From PALSA-188 sp963720075 (GTDB lineage Bacteria > Acidobacteriota > Terriglobia > Terriglobales > Acidobacteriaceae): a DNA stretch of 64,000 nucleotides. Within the stretch, counting starts at the first letter, position 1; the number at the start of each line of letters is the position of its first letter. The position numbers and the translations under genes were made by a program. The notes under the pieces are model-generated. The model was not told the DNA's origin, made no database searches, and worked only from the letters and a program-made list of their open reading frames with translations. The stretch lies in contig CAVREG010000019.1 of assembly GCA_963720075.1 (NCBI GenBank), forward strand, positions 124,001 to 188,000, read 5' to 3'. Of this stretch, positions 24,958 through 34,533 are shown piece after piece.

Positions 24958-26268
24958 CTAAGGGAGTATGTGTAACTCGCGAACCTGGCGAGAACTTCTG
25001 TTGAATCGGAATTCGAGATCCCATTCACTTGGGACGCTCTTACCGTCTGTCACCGGCGGGTCGAACTTCCATTGCTTTGCGGCTTCGAAAGCTTTGTTCG
25101 CAAAGTATCTGCTCGGCCCTGCTGATTCGAGGCGGACCTTTTCCACGTTTCCACCCGGATCAACATAGACCCTGGCTTTAACCTTAATAGTTCCATGAAT
25201 CGTGCGAAGGGCGTTCGTGGAAACATCGGGCAAAACTCGCCGAATGACTTTCCCTGGCGCAGCGGGTCCGGCAGCGGATTCCTGAGAATCCGAATCTGCG
25301 GCTGATTTCGGTTGTGCTGGCACGCTTGGCTGAGACGCAATCTGCGCTTGTCCCGTGGGTTCCGATGGCTCAGGTTGTGCGCTTCGATGTTTGAAGAGGA
25401 ATGCTCCTGCCAATACCGCTGCCAGCAACACGATGATCGCAACGGGACCAATCAGGCTGCGCCGCTTAGTGGACGTCGCGAGTGGGCTCGCGGCCGGAAT
25501 GGCGGCAGGAAGCGACGGGTGCAGCATCTCCTGGATTTCCGCTATTGTGCTTCGTTGCTGCGGGTCCGCATAAAGACAGTGCGCGGCGATATTCCCGAAA
25601 GGGAAGGGAAGTGCAGAAAGAACATTTTGCCTGTCCCGGTCGCTTCGCACTGCGGGTCTTTGCTGAGTCAGTACCTCGACTAGCGTAACGCCAAGGGACC
25701 AAACATCCGCCGAGGGTGCGAGCTCTCCGTTGGCCGCTTCTGGAGGAAGGTAGGAGCTTCGCTTTGCCCGATTATCAATGGCCTGACCCACCGGCGTTAT
25801 TCCATCGCACGAGATCTTTAACTTTTCATCAACCGCCATAATGTTAGAGGGTTTGATATGCCCGTGCACGAATCCCTGGCTGTGAATATATGCGAGAGCA
25901 TCCAGGGTCGGATCAAGCATCTCCCGCGTTTCGTCCACTGTCAGCGCTCTCGTGGGAAGGATTGTCGAAAGATTCTCTTCCGCGTACTCCATAACAACGT
26001 AGAGCAATTGCTTGCCTTCAAGAGAGCATTGTCCGGTCTCCAAAAGGCGAATGATGTGCGCGTGCGAGAATTTTTGGGCCGACCTCCACTGGGAAAGTTG
26101 GCGTTCCGGGTTCTGAGCATCCAGCGCTATCAACTTAATGGCGGCTTTTTCCGGATGGGCAAAGCTTGTGCGAAAGACGGCGGTGGCATCAGACCCGCCG
26201 AGATACTCGCCTAGTTCGAACCTATTGTTAATTATCTGGCCTTGCCAGTGCTTCCATTCCAGAGGCAT
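24958..26268 (-). CDS. Kinase-like (probable pseudokinase) / TonB C-terminal fusion
   Basis: Residues ~15-250 are a Ser/Thr kinase fold: loop LGEYLGGSDATAVF, lysine AAIKLI (K45), MEYAEENL, APE-like LPPEAANG and SADVWSLGVTLVEV. The catalytic loop reads VHGHIKPSN (135-142), so the HRD Asp is His, and DFG is degenerate (SCDGI). A single membrane helix (271-292) and a Pro/Ser linker lead to a TonB C-terminal domain (about 345-425: IKVKARVYVDPGGNVEKV, AFEAAKQWKFDPP). Topology places the kinase-like part in the cytoplasm and TonB in the periplasm. Phosphotransfer is doubtful; a sensory or scaffold role is inferred. Confidence 0.8.
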   Translation of the reverse strand: MPLEWKHWQGQIINNRFELGEYLGGSDATAVFRTSFAHPEKAAIKLIALDAQNPERQLSQWRSAQKFSHAHIIRLLETGQCSLEGKQLLYVVMEYAEENLSTILPTRALTVDETREMLDPTLDALAYIHSQGFVHGHIKPSNIMAVDEKLKISCDGITPVGQAIDNRAKRSSYLPPEAANGELAPSADVWSLGVTLVEVLTQQRPAVRSDRDRQNVLSALPFPFGNIAAHCLYADPQQRSTIAEIQEMLHPSLPAAIPAASPLATSTKRRSLIGPVAIIVLLAAVLAGAFLFKHRSAQPEPSEPTGQAQIASQPSVPAQPKSAADSDSQESAAGPAAPGKVIRRVLPDVSTNALRTIHGTIKVKARVYVDPGGNVEKVRLESAGPSRYFANKAFEAAKQWKFDPPVTDGKSVPSEWDLEFRFNRSSRQVRELHILP

Positions 26269-26448
26269 TGTTCACAGATATCACAATCGCGCGATTAAAG
26301 TAACGTTTGCAAAAACTTTATGTACTGCCGCGTGGGGATTTAATTTTGTCGGCCACGCGTCGCACGCGAGCCGACAACGAATCGCCGGAGTGACGTCGCA
26401 ACTCGGGTCCTGCATTTGGATTGATAAGAAAACTGTTTCCCGGAGTTT

Positions 26449-29418
26449 TCACTGCAGTTTCGCGTACTCTGATTTGGCCTGTTTTAGGATGGGAAGGTCC
26501 GGGTCGGCATCCTTCCATAAGGCGAGAAAATCCTGGTAAGCAGGGCGCGCCTTCGCGGTGTCTCCCGACAACGCATAAGCGCGGGCCACGCCCAGATGCG
26601 CCAGAGCGCCGATTGGTTCGTTCTGCACTATGCCGGGGTGGTCTAGGATTTTCTGAAATTCAGCTTGGGCAGCCACGCCCTGATGTGCCGCGACATAAGC
26701 CTCGCCGCGGAGATAAATGGAATACAGGCAAAAACTGACGGTCTGCGCAGTGCAACCAAGCTCGTAAGATGCGGCCGCGGCAAGCGCCTCAATTGCCCTG
26801 GGTGCGTTACCCTTATTAAGAGCGCCCGCTGCATTGACCATTGGTAGGTACTCGGTCTGCACCATTGTGTCTTGAGGAAACCGGCTCGCAAGATCATTGG
26901 ACAATTTATCTGCTTGCCCCTCATCGCCCGCCAAGGCGACTGCGATAGCCGAGATACCCTCTGGATCCTTGCCTGTCGAAAGAGCCAGCGCCGCCTGCGC
27001 CCGCTGCTTTGCGTCGCTCATATTGCCTACCAGCGCCTCGCGTACTGCTGACTCGGCCAAGTAGCCAGCTGCTGTTTCTTTTTCATCGGCGCGTTGGGCG
27101 AAATCGGAGGCTCGCTGCGTCAGCTCGTTCGCCTTGGCAATCTGCCCTGCATATGCCGAGGTATCGGACTCATCGTAAAGTATGACATCTCCGTACCCCG
27201 GTTTTTCAGTGACTACGTCTGCGTCACGCTTCATTCCCTCCGCGTCGTGTTGAAGGAAGTCAACCTGGTAAAGCGCCAGGTGAATGGACGGATTATCAAA
27301 GTTCCTCGTCTGCGCTTCTTTCGCCGTGGCTCTGGCTTCGTCAAGACGATTCACGGACACATAGCTGCTGACCAGATTGGCGTAAGAAATCCCGCTTTCG
27401 CCCGCGATTTTCATCTCATCCTGAGCAGCAGCCAGCGCCTTATCAGCGTCACCGAGAGCGATGTAGGCAACGCTAAGAACCGCCACTGGGATCATGTCGT
27501 GGGGGTAGGTCTGAGTCCATAATTCACATGTCTTGCGCACCGTCTCGATATCTCCGGTCACATAAGCTTCGTAGTGCGAGACGATATAGAGTTTCTCGCG
27601 CTCGCTAACCCGATCGCGCAAATCGTAAGCCTTGTGCGAAGCCTCTGCGGCGCGGGCGGTTTGTCCCAGGTTGCCGTAATTCGTCCCCAACCGTGCGTAG
27701 GCCATGGCAAAGTTTGGATCGAGGCTGACAGCCCGCTGCAAGAACGAAATTGCTGTAACGGGATCGTTTTTCACAATCTGCGCCTGGTATCCGAGGCTGT
27801 AGGCTTGGAGCGCCTCAAGTGATGGCGTGGTCACGTTCTCAGACGGAGCGTCATACTTCTGTACTGAGGTCAGCGATTCACCGAGCTTCGCGCGCATTTT
27901 TGTTGCGGCGTCGCCTAACGCTTTTAGCACCTGCTCCTTGCCGCTGGCCGTCGCCTGCTCATCCGCCAATACATCGCCGCTGCGGCAGTTCACCGCTTTC
28001 AGCCCAACAACATATTGGCTTCCCAGGCTGGAGATCGAGCCTTCAATGGTTGCCGTGCTTCCCGTGCGCTGGCAAACGTCGCGCGCCAACTCAAGCGTGA
28101 GCCTCGCATCTTTGGGCTGCGCCATGAGGGCGAGCGTCTGCGCGATGCGCTCGTCGGAGAGCAAATTTAAAAACGGCGATTGATCCAGCTGCGACGATAG
28201 TCCCTGCCGCAGTGTGCCATCGAACACTGGATCACCTGTCGTATTGGTGAACTCCGCGACCACGACGCTGTCTCTGTCGGTGAGCTGCGGTCTCGAATGC
28301 GGACGCAGCAAATACCACCCCATAGACGCGGCAACTATGACGATCACCGCCGCCGCCGCAGCTATAATTTTCCAGCGTTTTCCAGTCTTCGTTGCTGCGG
28401 ATGCAACCACACCAACGCCGCTTGACGATGACGCGGGAGTAACCGCAGCTCCCGAGCCCGACGGCGCGCTCTGCTGGGTCCCCGTCGCTGCCGTTCCCGT
28501 TTCCTGCGCGGCCGCGAGCGATCCCGAACCCATACCGACCCCATGGTGGGATTCTGTCTCTCGCTTTAGCCGCTTTAAGTCGGTGCGTATCTCAGCCGCG
28601 CTCTGATAGCGCATTTCGCGATCTTTTTCCAAAGCCTTGTTAATGATGTCTTCGAGCTTGGGCGGCAAGTCAGGATTCAGCCGGATTGCAGGAACTGGGT
28701 CGCGCTCCAGAATCGCATTGAAGATGACCGCGGAACTCTCGCCACGGAAGGGCAATGCGCCCGTCGCCATTTCATAGAGGACCACCCCAAACGAGAACAA
28801 GTCCGTACGCGCGTCCAGATCTCTTGCCCGCGCCTGCTCGGGCGACATGTAAGCGACGGTCCCCACGGTAGATCCCGGACTGGTCAGGTGTTCCTCAATC
28901 GCCGTCTCCTGGGCCGTCGCTCCCGCTTCCAGCGCCGTCTTGCCAGCGGGCGTCACTTTCGCCAGACCAAAATCGAGAATCTTGGCGTGGCCGCGTTTGG
29001 TGATAAAGATGTTCGCCGGCTTTATGTCGCGATGGACTATACCTTCCGCGTGAGCGGCGTCGAGTGCGTCCGCAATCTCGATAGCGATAGGCAGGATCGT
29101 CTCGATTTCCATGGGGCGGCCGGATACTCGATGCTTCAAGGTCAGCCCGTCTAGAAACTCCATGACGATAAATGACTGCCCCTCGTGCCTCCCAATCTCG
29201 TGGATGATGCAGATGTTGGGGTGATTCAGAGCTGAGGCAGCACGTGCTTCACGGCGGAAGCGCTCGAGAGCCTGCGGATCTCTGACCACGCTCGGAGGCA
29301 GGAACTTCAGAGCGACAAACCGTCCGAGCTCCGTATCTTCGGCCTTGTAGACCACACCCATACCGCCGCCGCCCAATTTTTCGACGATGCGGTAGTGCGA
29401 AATGGTTTTGCCGATCAA
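26449..29418 (-). CDS. Membrane Ser/Thr protein kinase with TPR sensor region
   Basis: The 989-residue protein has an intact Hanks-type kinase (residues ~8-270): LGGGGMGVVYKA, K38 in VALKFL, HRDIKPANIF with D131, DFGLAK, and GTVAYMSPEQARARDLDART. A low-complexity Ala/Ser/Gly linker and a membrane helix (WKIIAAAAAVIVIVAASMGW, around 345) follow. A TolB-like segment (DSVVVAEFTNTTGDPVFDGT) and about ten TPR-like helical repeats complete the extracytoplasmic part. This is a very common acidobacterial PknB-like design; the targets are unknown. Confidence 0.92.
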   Translation of the reverse strand: MIGKTISHYRIVEKLGGGGMGVVYKAEDTELGRFVALKFLPPSVVRDPQALERFRREARAASALNHPNICIIHEIGRHEGQSFIVMEFLDGLTLKHRVSGRPMEIETILPIAIEIADALDAAHAEGIVHRDIKPANIFITKRGHAKILDFGLAKVTPAGKTALEAGATAQETAIEEHLTSPGSTVGTVAYMSPEQARARDLDARTDLFSFGVVLYEMATGALPFRGESSAVIFNAILERDPVPAIRLNPDLPPKLEDIINKALEKDREMRYQSAAEIRTDLKRLKRETESHHGVGMGSGSLAAAQETGTAATGTQQSAPSGSGAAVTPASSSSGVGVVASAATKTGKRWKIIAAAAAVIVIVAASMGWYLLRPHSRPQLTDRDSVVVAEFTNTTGDPVFDGTLRQGLSSQLDQSPFLNLLSDERIAQTLALMAQPKDARLTLELARDVCQRTGSTATIEGSISSLGSQYVVGLKAVNCRSGDVLADEQATASGKEQVLKALGDAATKMRAKLGESLTSVQKYDAPSENVTTPSLEALQAYSLGYQAQIVKNDPVTAISFLQRAVSLDPNFAMAYARLGTNYGNLGQTARAAEASHKAYDLRDRVSEREKLYIVSHYEAYVTGDIETVRKTCELWTQTYPHDMIPVAVLSVAYIALGDADKALAAAQDEMKIAGESGISYANLVSSYVSVNRLDEARATAKEAQTRNFDNPSIHLALYQVDFLQHDAEGMKRDADVVTEKPGYGDVILYDESDTSAYAGQIAKANELTQRASDFAQRADEKETAAGYLAESAVREALVGNMSDAKQRAQAALALSTGKDPEGISAIAVALAGDEGQADKLSNDLASRFPQDTMVQTEYLPMVNAAGALNKGNAPRAIEALAAAASYELGCTAQTVSFCLYSIYLRGEAYVAAHQGVAAQAEFQKILDHPGIVQNEPIGALAHLGVARAYALSGDTAKARPAYQDFLALWKDADPDLPILKQAKSEYAKLQ

Positions 29419-29506
29419 AAGAAGATGTCCCCTGTTTACGCGACCATATTAGGTTCCCGCTGGCGGGGAGTCAATTCGCTGTGGAAGGAGCACCGGGGAA
29501 CGTAAA

Positions 29507-30634
29507 TTATTCAACCGTCACCGATTTCACCAGGTTTCTCGGGCGATCCACATCCAGGCCCTTGCGGACAGCCATGTAATACGCAAACAGTTGGAGAGGC
29601 ACAATTTCCAATATCGGCAGCAATAGTTCGGGGGCTTGGGGAATGGAAATCGTGCGATCGGCCAATCGTTTAATTTCTTCGTCCCCTTCGGAGATAATCG
29701 CGATCACGAGGGCGCGCTGCTGCTTGAACCCTTTAATGTTTGCGACGCTCTTCTGGTGCCTAAGAATAGACCCGGCATCGTTGGCGTCACGGGTCGCGAT
29801 AATTACAACCGGGAGATTCTCGTCAATTAATGCGTTGGGGCCGTGTTTGGTTTCTCCTGTGGGATAGCCCTCGGCGTGAACGTAGGAAACTTCTTTCAGC
29901 TTGAGCGCCCCATCCATTGCGATGGGGTAATGAATGGCACGCCCTAGAAAAAGGAAATCCTGGATCGCGTGAAGCTGGCTCGCGAGAGATTCGCAATCGG
30001 ACGCGCATCGAAGCACGGTTTCCAGGGTGTTGGGAAGCTCAAGTAATTCTTCAATCCACTTCCGGCGCTGTTCTCTTTTTAATCTGCCGCGTACCTGTCC
30101 CAGATAAAGAGCGAAGACGAAGAGGACTGCCATCTGTGCGGTAAAGGCCTTCGTGGAAGCGATGCTTATTTCCGGCCCGGCGTGGGTGTAGAGCACGCCG
30201 TCAGCCTCACGAGCTATGGTCGAGTCAATCACGTTTGAAATCGCAACTGTGCGCGAGCCTTTGATTTTCGCCTCGCGCTGGGCGGCGGTAGTGTCCGCGG
30301 TTTCGCCTGATTGAGTAATGACGATAGTGAGCTCCCCAGGACCAATCTGAGGATTGCGATACTCGAACTCGCTTGCATAATCAACGTCCACCGGCACGTC
30401 CGCGAGTTCCTGAAGCATGTATTGCCCAGCCATCCCCGCATGCCTGCTGGTGCCCGAAGCCACAATGTTCACACGACGCAAGGCGCGGAGCTCTTCGGCG
30501 CTGATGCGGACGTCATCCAGCACAATCGCGGCGTCCTCCAACGACACCCGGGGGCCGATCGTGTCTCGAAGTCCTTGCGGCTGCTCAAAAATTTCCTTGA
30601 GCATGTAATGTGGAAATGCGCCTTTGTCTGGCAT
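29507..30634 (-). CDS. Standalone SIS-domain GlmS-like isomerase (glucosamine-6-P deaminase NagB-II candidate)
   Basis: The protein begins at the linker that follows the glutaminase domain in GlmS (KGAFPHYMLKEIFEQPQGL) and contains both SIS domains: ASGTSRHAGMAGQYML, VITQSGETADTTAAQREAK and SIASTKAFTAQ, then FLGRAIHYPIAMDGALKLKE and the C-terminal RNLVKSVTVE. AGGAG sits 5 nt before ATG 30634, so the short form is genuine and the N-terminal Cys amidotransferase domain is absent. Such proteins act as ammonia-releasing GlcN-6-P deaminases in GlcNAc catabolism. nagA lies 2.4 kb away. It diverges from the kinase gene at 30739. Confidence 0.82.
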   Translation of the reverse strand: MPDKGAFPHYMLKEIFEQPQGLRDTIGPRVSLEDAAIVLDDVRISAEELRALRRVNIVASGTSRHAGMAGQYMLQELADVPVDVDYASEFEYRNPQIGPGELTIVITQSGETADTTAAQREAKIKGSRTVAISNVIDSTIAREADGVLYTHAGPEISIASTKAFTAQMAVLFVFALYLGQVRGRLKREQRRKWIEELLELPNTLETVLRCASDCESLASQLHAIQDFLFLGRAIHYPIAMDGALKLKEVSYVHAEGYPTGETKHGPNALIDENLPVVIIATRDANDAGSILRHQKSVANIKGFKQQRALVIAIISEGDEEIKRLADRTISIPQAPELLLPILEIVPLQLFAYYMAVRKGLDVDRPRNLVKSVTVE

Positions 30635-30720
30635 CGCTGCTCCTAGAATACAGTTGAGAATTCTACCAAGCTGTCAAGCAAGATAGTCCCAGGGAAAGGG
30701 TACCGCCTTCGCCCCGAGAT

Positions 30721-30726
30721 TATAAT
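30721..30726 (+). promoter_or_regulatory. TATAAT box 12 nt before the kinase start codon
   Basis: A perfect -10 hexamer ends 12 nt before ATG 30739, which predicts a leader of only about 5 nt. No -35 consensus is visible and no Shine-Dalgarno precedes the ATG, which would suit a leaderless mRNA. Confidence 0.4.
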
Positions 30727-30738
30727 GGCGCGACACCG

Positions 30739-33033
30739 ATGACGCTCACCTCTGGCATGAAGCTCGGCCCGTACGAAATCCAAGCCCCTCTTGGATCCGG
30801 CAGTATGGGAGAAGTCTATCGTGCTCGCGATGCAAGATTAGCGCGGACGGTTGCGATCAAAGTGTTACCGGCTCATCTGTCAGCCGATCCTGATGCGAAA
30901 CAACGCTTCGAACGCGAGGCGCGCATCATATCATCGCTGAACCATCCCCACATTTGTCATCTCTACGACATCGGCTCCCAGGACGGCACCGATTTTCTGG
31001 TCATGGAATTTCTGGAGGGAGAGACCCTTGCCGAGCGTTTGCGTAAAGGCCCGGTGCAGGCGGAACAGTGTTGGAAGATTGGTATGGAGATTTGCGAAGG
31101 ATTGGAAAAAGCGCACCATAGCGGCGTCATTCACCGCGACCTAAAACCTGCCAATATTTTTCTAACGGATGACGGCCACGCCAAGCTTCTTGATTTTGGA
31201 CTGGCCAGAAGTTCTACACCCGCAGCAGAACTGATCGCCAACGACGCCCAGACCCTTGGGAGCGGGGTGAACCTCACCAGCCGTGGTGCAGCCGTCGGAA
31301 CCGTCGCGTACATGTCGCCTGAGCAGGCGCGAGGAGAAACCCTGGACGAACGCAGCGACTTGTTCGCGCTTGGAGTCGTGCTCTACGAAATGAGCAGCGG
31401 CTTTCGCCCGTTCGAAGGTTCCACGTCAGCACTGATTTTCGATGCCATCCTTAACCGGCAGCCTCATCCGTTGTCTGAATCGAATCCTGATCTTCCGTTC
31501 GCGTTCGCCAGCTTGCTCAATCGGCTCATGGCGAAGAATTCGCGCGACCGGTGCCGGTCGGCACGCGAGGCGCTCGACGCGCTTCGCGAAATCGAGCGTG
31601 CGAGGCAAATGTCCTCCTCCGGCAAAGTACGCGCTGGACGCAGGATTCCTTCCATTGCGGTGCTTCCCTTTTCCAATTTAAGCGCCGACCCTGACAATCA
31701 ATACTTTAGTGACGGACTGTCGGAGGAACTGACCAATGCGCTGGCGCGGCTCCAAGGATTACAGGTTGCCTCGAGGACTTCTGCCTCCCGCTTTCGCGAC
31801 AGCGATACTGACATTCGCGAAATCGGACGCCAACTCAATGTTGAAGCGGTCGTTGAAGGTAGCGTTCGTCGGGCTGGCAAGCGCTTGCGCATTACCGCTC
31901 AGCTCGTGAACGTGGGTGACGGGTACCAATTGTGGTCAGAACGCTATGATCGCGAGATCACCGACATTTTTGAGATCCAGGACGAAATCACGGCGGCCAT
32001 AGTCAAAATGCTTGAGCCAACGTTGTCTGGTCATCAGTCCATTCTGACTCGCCGCCACTCGGAAAATCTTCAGGCGTATGAGCTATATCTGAAAGGCTTA
32101 CGCCTGTGGGAACAGCGTGGTGAAAGCGCTCTGCGAGCCGGCCTCGAGTGTTTTCGCGCTGCGGTCGAACTCGATCCCGAATACGCGCTTGCCCACGCCG
32201 GAATCGCAGACTCGTATTCCATTCTTGCGGTATACGGCTATGTTTCTCTGAAGGAAATGCGGCCACGGGCCTTGGCGGCTGTTAATAAAGCGATGGCACT
32301 CGACGCGTCACTCGGCGAAGTTCATTATTCGATGGGCAACGCTATGGTGATCTTCGGAGCACGCATGAGCGATGCCCTCCCGCATTTTCGCCGCGCCATA
32401 GAGATTCAGCCCCGCTCATCATACTTCCATGGTTACCTGTGCCTCGCACTCTCGACGTTACATCAGCCCGTTGAGGCCGCTGCGGAAGCAACCCGCGCCA
32501 CCGAGCTTGATCCTCTTTCGCCTTTTATCCACGGCCTAACCGCCTTATGCTTTCAAGTCGCCGATTTACAGGAAGACGCCATGCGGAACGCTCGGCGCGC
32601 CTTGGAACTGCATCCCAATTTCGTGTTGGGCCTGTGGGCGCTCCACAAAGCAACCGCCGCATTAGGCCGCTGGGACGAGTCCATTCAAACTGCCGAGAAG
32701 TTGGTCGCGATCGGCCGGCGCGGAGCAACATTTGTGGGTCAGCTTGCCATGGCCTATGGCCTGTCTGGCCAGAGAGAGAAAGCGCTGCCCCTTCGTGAAG
32801 AATTACTTCTGCGCCGGGAAAGCGGTGAATTTATCGCTCCTGCGGCTTTACTCGCCGTAGACCTGGGACTAGGCGACCAACAGGCCACGCATGACGATCT
32901 CCTCGCCTACTTGGACGATGGCGGAAATGGTTTTGGCGCTGCAGTTATTCTGGGCCCACTCTTCTTCGACTTGCTCCCCAATTATCCTGCGTCGGCGGAT
33001 CTCATGCGCGAGAAGGGTCTTCTCACACCCTGA
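30739..33033 (+). CDS. Soluble Ser/Thr protein kinase with TolB-like and TPR regions
   Basis: The kinase domain (residues ~10-285) has GSGSMGEVYRARD, K41 in VAIKVL, HRDLKPANIF with D134, DFGLAR, and GTVAYMSPEQARGETLDERS. From about 305 a TolB/FlgO-like domain starts (IPSIAVLPFSNLSADPDNQY, FSDGLSEELTNALARL), followed by TPRs (ALAHAGIADSYSILAVYGYV; LDPLSPFIHGLTALCF). Unlike 26449-29418 there is no membrane helix between, so it is probably cytoplasmic. It ends 33 nt from the convergent nagA. Confidence 0.9.
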   Translation: MTLTSGMKLGPYEIQAPLGSGSMGEVYRARDARLARTVAIKVLPAHLSADPDAKQRFEREARIISSLNHPHICHLYDIGSQDGTDFLVMEFLEGETLAERLRKGPVQAEQCWKIGMEICEGLEKAHHSGVIHRDLKPANIFLTDDGHAKLLDFGLARSSTPAAELIANDAQTLGSGVNLTSRGAAVGTVAYMSPEQARGETLDERSDLFALGVVLYEMSSGFRPFEGSTSALIFDAILNRQPHPLSESNPDLPFAFASLLNRLMAKNSRDRCRSAREALDALREIERARQMSSSGKVRAGRRIPSIAVLPFSNLSADPDNQYFSDGLSEELTNALARLQGLQVASRTSASRFRDSDTDIREIGRQLNVEAVVEGSVRRAGKRLRITAQLVNVGDGYQLWSERYDREITDIFEIQDEITAAIVKMLEPTLSGHQSILTRRHSENLQAYELYLKGLRLWEQRGESALRAGLECFRAAVELDPEYALAHAGIADSYSILAVYGYVSLKEMRPRALAAVNKAMALDASLGEVHYSMGNAMVIFGARMSDALPHFRRAIEIQPRSSYFHGYLCLALSTLHQPVEAAAEATRATELDPLSPFIHGLTALCFQVADLQEDAMRNARRALELHPNFVLGLWALHKATAALGRWDESIQTAEKLVAIGRRGATFVGQLAMAYGLSGQREKALPLREELLLRRESGEFIAPAALLAVDLGLGDQQATHDDLLAYLDDGGNGFGAAVILGPLFFDLLPNYPASADLMREKGLLTP

Positions 33034-33066
33034 ATGGCTTCCGTTTAGGAATGTTAATTAGGAATG

Positions 33067-34224
33067 CTAAGTCCCAGCGCCGGCAATGATTGTGTTTCGC
33101 AGTTTGCCGTCCGGGCTTAAGACCACGATGTTGGCGTCCCCACCCGCCTGCAATTTCCCCGTGCGAGGCGAAACAGCGCGTCCCGGATTCGCCGTCGCCA
33201 GAATAACGGCCTGCTGGAGATCATACCCAACGAATTCCATAACATTGCGGACGGCGCGGTCCATGGTTAAAGTACTGCCAGCCAATTTTCCGTCAGACAG
33301 ACAGATTCCGCCTTTCACATCAAACTCAAATGTGCCCAGGTGATAACGGCCATCCGGCATACCTGTGGCTGCGTTGCCGTCCGTAATTAATATGACGTCA
33401 CGCTGTCCCTTCGCCTCGATCGTTAACTTCACGATGGACGGATCGAGGTGAATTCCGTCGGCAATAATTTCCACGGTGATATTAGGATTCGTCAACGATT
33501 CTCCCACAATCCCGGGGTCGCGATGGCTCAGTGCTCGCATGCCATTAAACAGGTGAGTGGCGTGGCGGGCGCCAGCGTTCACGGCTGCGCGAGTCGTTTC
33601 GAGGTCAGCATCGGAATGTCCGAGGCTCACGCAGACCCCGCGCTTGCTTGCCTCGGTGATCAGTTCGAGTGCGCCTTCAAGTTCGGGAGCGATCGTCATA
33701 ATGCGAATATGCCCCCGCGAAGCCTCCCAAAAACGGTCGAAAACATTCAACGATGGCAGGATCAGATCTTTGGTGGGATGAACCCCGCGCCGCGCATGGC
33801 TCAGGAACGGACCCTCAAGATGGATACCAACAGGGCGAGCGCGCAGATTTTCTGAAGCTTGTTTGGGGGATTTTTCAATGGCATCGGCCAACCGCGCCAA
33901 CGCCGCAACAGTAATGTCCCCGGATGCGGTCACTGTGGTGGGAAAATAGTTTCCTACGCCATGCCTTGCAAGTAACTGCTCAATGCATGGCATGGCCTCC
34001 GGAGAAGCCTCCATTACGTCGCGGCCCGCGGCGCCGTGAACGTGAATATCAATGAAAGCAGGTGCGAGAATTGCATCCTTGTAGTCAACCGTTCGGCAAC
34101 TGCCTGGAATCTCGCGATGTTCCCGCGAGGTGATCTCAGAGATGGTTCCATCTTCTAATAATAGAATCGGTTTTTCTATGCGTTCCAGCGGAGTGAAGAG
34201 CGTGGCGGCTGTGATCGCAATCAT
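33067..34224 (-). CDS. nagA: N-acetylglucosamine-6-phosphate deacetylase
   Basis: The 385-residue amidohydrolase has AFIDIHVHGAAGRDVME (metal-binding HxH), GIHLEGPFLSHARRGVHP (Glu ligand and substrate loop), CVSLGHSDA and GARHATHLFNGMRAL (metal His residues), and ILITDGNAATGMPDG with the catalytic Asp. It removes acetate from GlcNAc-6-P, yielding GlcN-6-P for the SIS-domain deaminase at 29507. No good Shine-Dalgarno is visible before ATG 34224. Confidence 0.93.
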   Translation of the reverse strand: MIAITAATLFTPLERIEKPILLLEDGTISEITSREHREIPGSCRTVDYKDAILAPAFIDIHVHGAAGRDVMEASPEAMPCIEQLLARHGVGNYFPTTVTASGDITVAALARLADAIEKSPKQASENLRARPVGIHLEGPFLSHARRGVHPTKDLILPSLNVFDRFWEASRGHIRIMTIAPELEGALELITEASKRGVCVSLGHSDADLETTRAAVNAGARHATHLFNGMRALSHRDPGIVGESLTNPNITVEIIADGIHLDPSIVKLTIEAKGQRDVILITDGNAATGMPDGRYHLGTFEFDVKGGICLSDGKLAGSTLTMDRAVRNVMEFVGYDLQQAVILATANPGRAVSPRTGKLQAGGDANIVVLSPDGKLRNTIIAGAGT

Positions 34225-34343
34225 GAAGACAATTCAATATCGAGTTTTGATTGGGACCCGAGATTCATGCTGGATCATCACATGTGTACGACAAATATTT
34301 GCGGAATTTCTAAACGCACGCTTATCCGCCCAACTATAAAGCT

Positions 34344-34430
34344 TGGTGCCATCGAAGGGACTCGAACCCCCACACCCTTGCGAGTACATGGACCTGAACC
34401 ATGCGCGTCTGCCAATTCCGCCACGATGGC
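34344..34430 (-). tRNA. tRNA-Leu (CAG)
   Basis: Acceptor GCCATCG pairs with CGATGGC, then A and an encoded CCA (34344-34347). Anticodon arm CATGG-TTCAGGT-CCATG gives anticodon CAG. A long variable arm (TACTCGCAAGGGTG) and T-arm GGGGGTTCGAGTCCCT mark a class II tRNA. Confidence 0.93.
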
Positions 34431-34533
34431 AACATCAGGAAGGACTACGAATCATATTCTACAGGCGAGTCATTGGCTGTCAAACCAAACGGTAGCTCCG
34501 CGGTTATGATCCGCTGAATGGGAAACTTAATCT

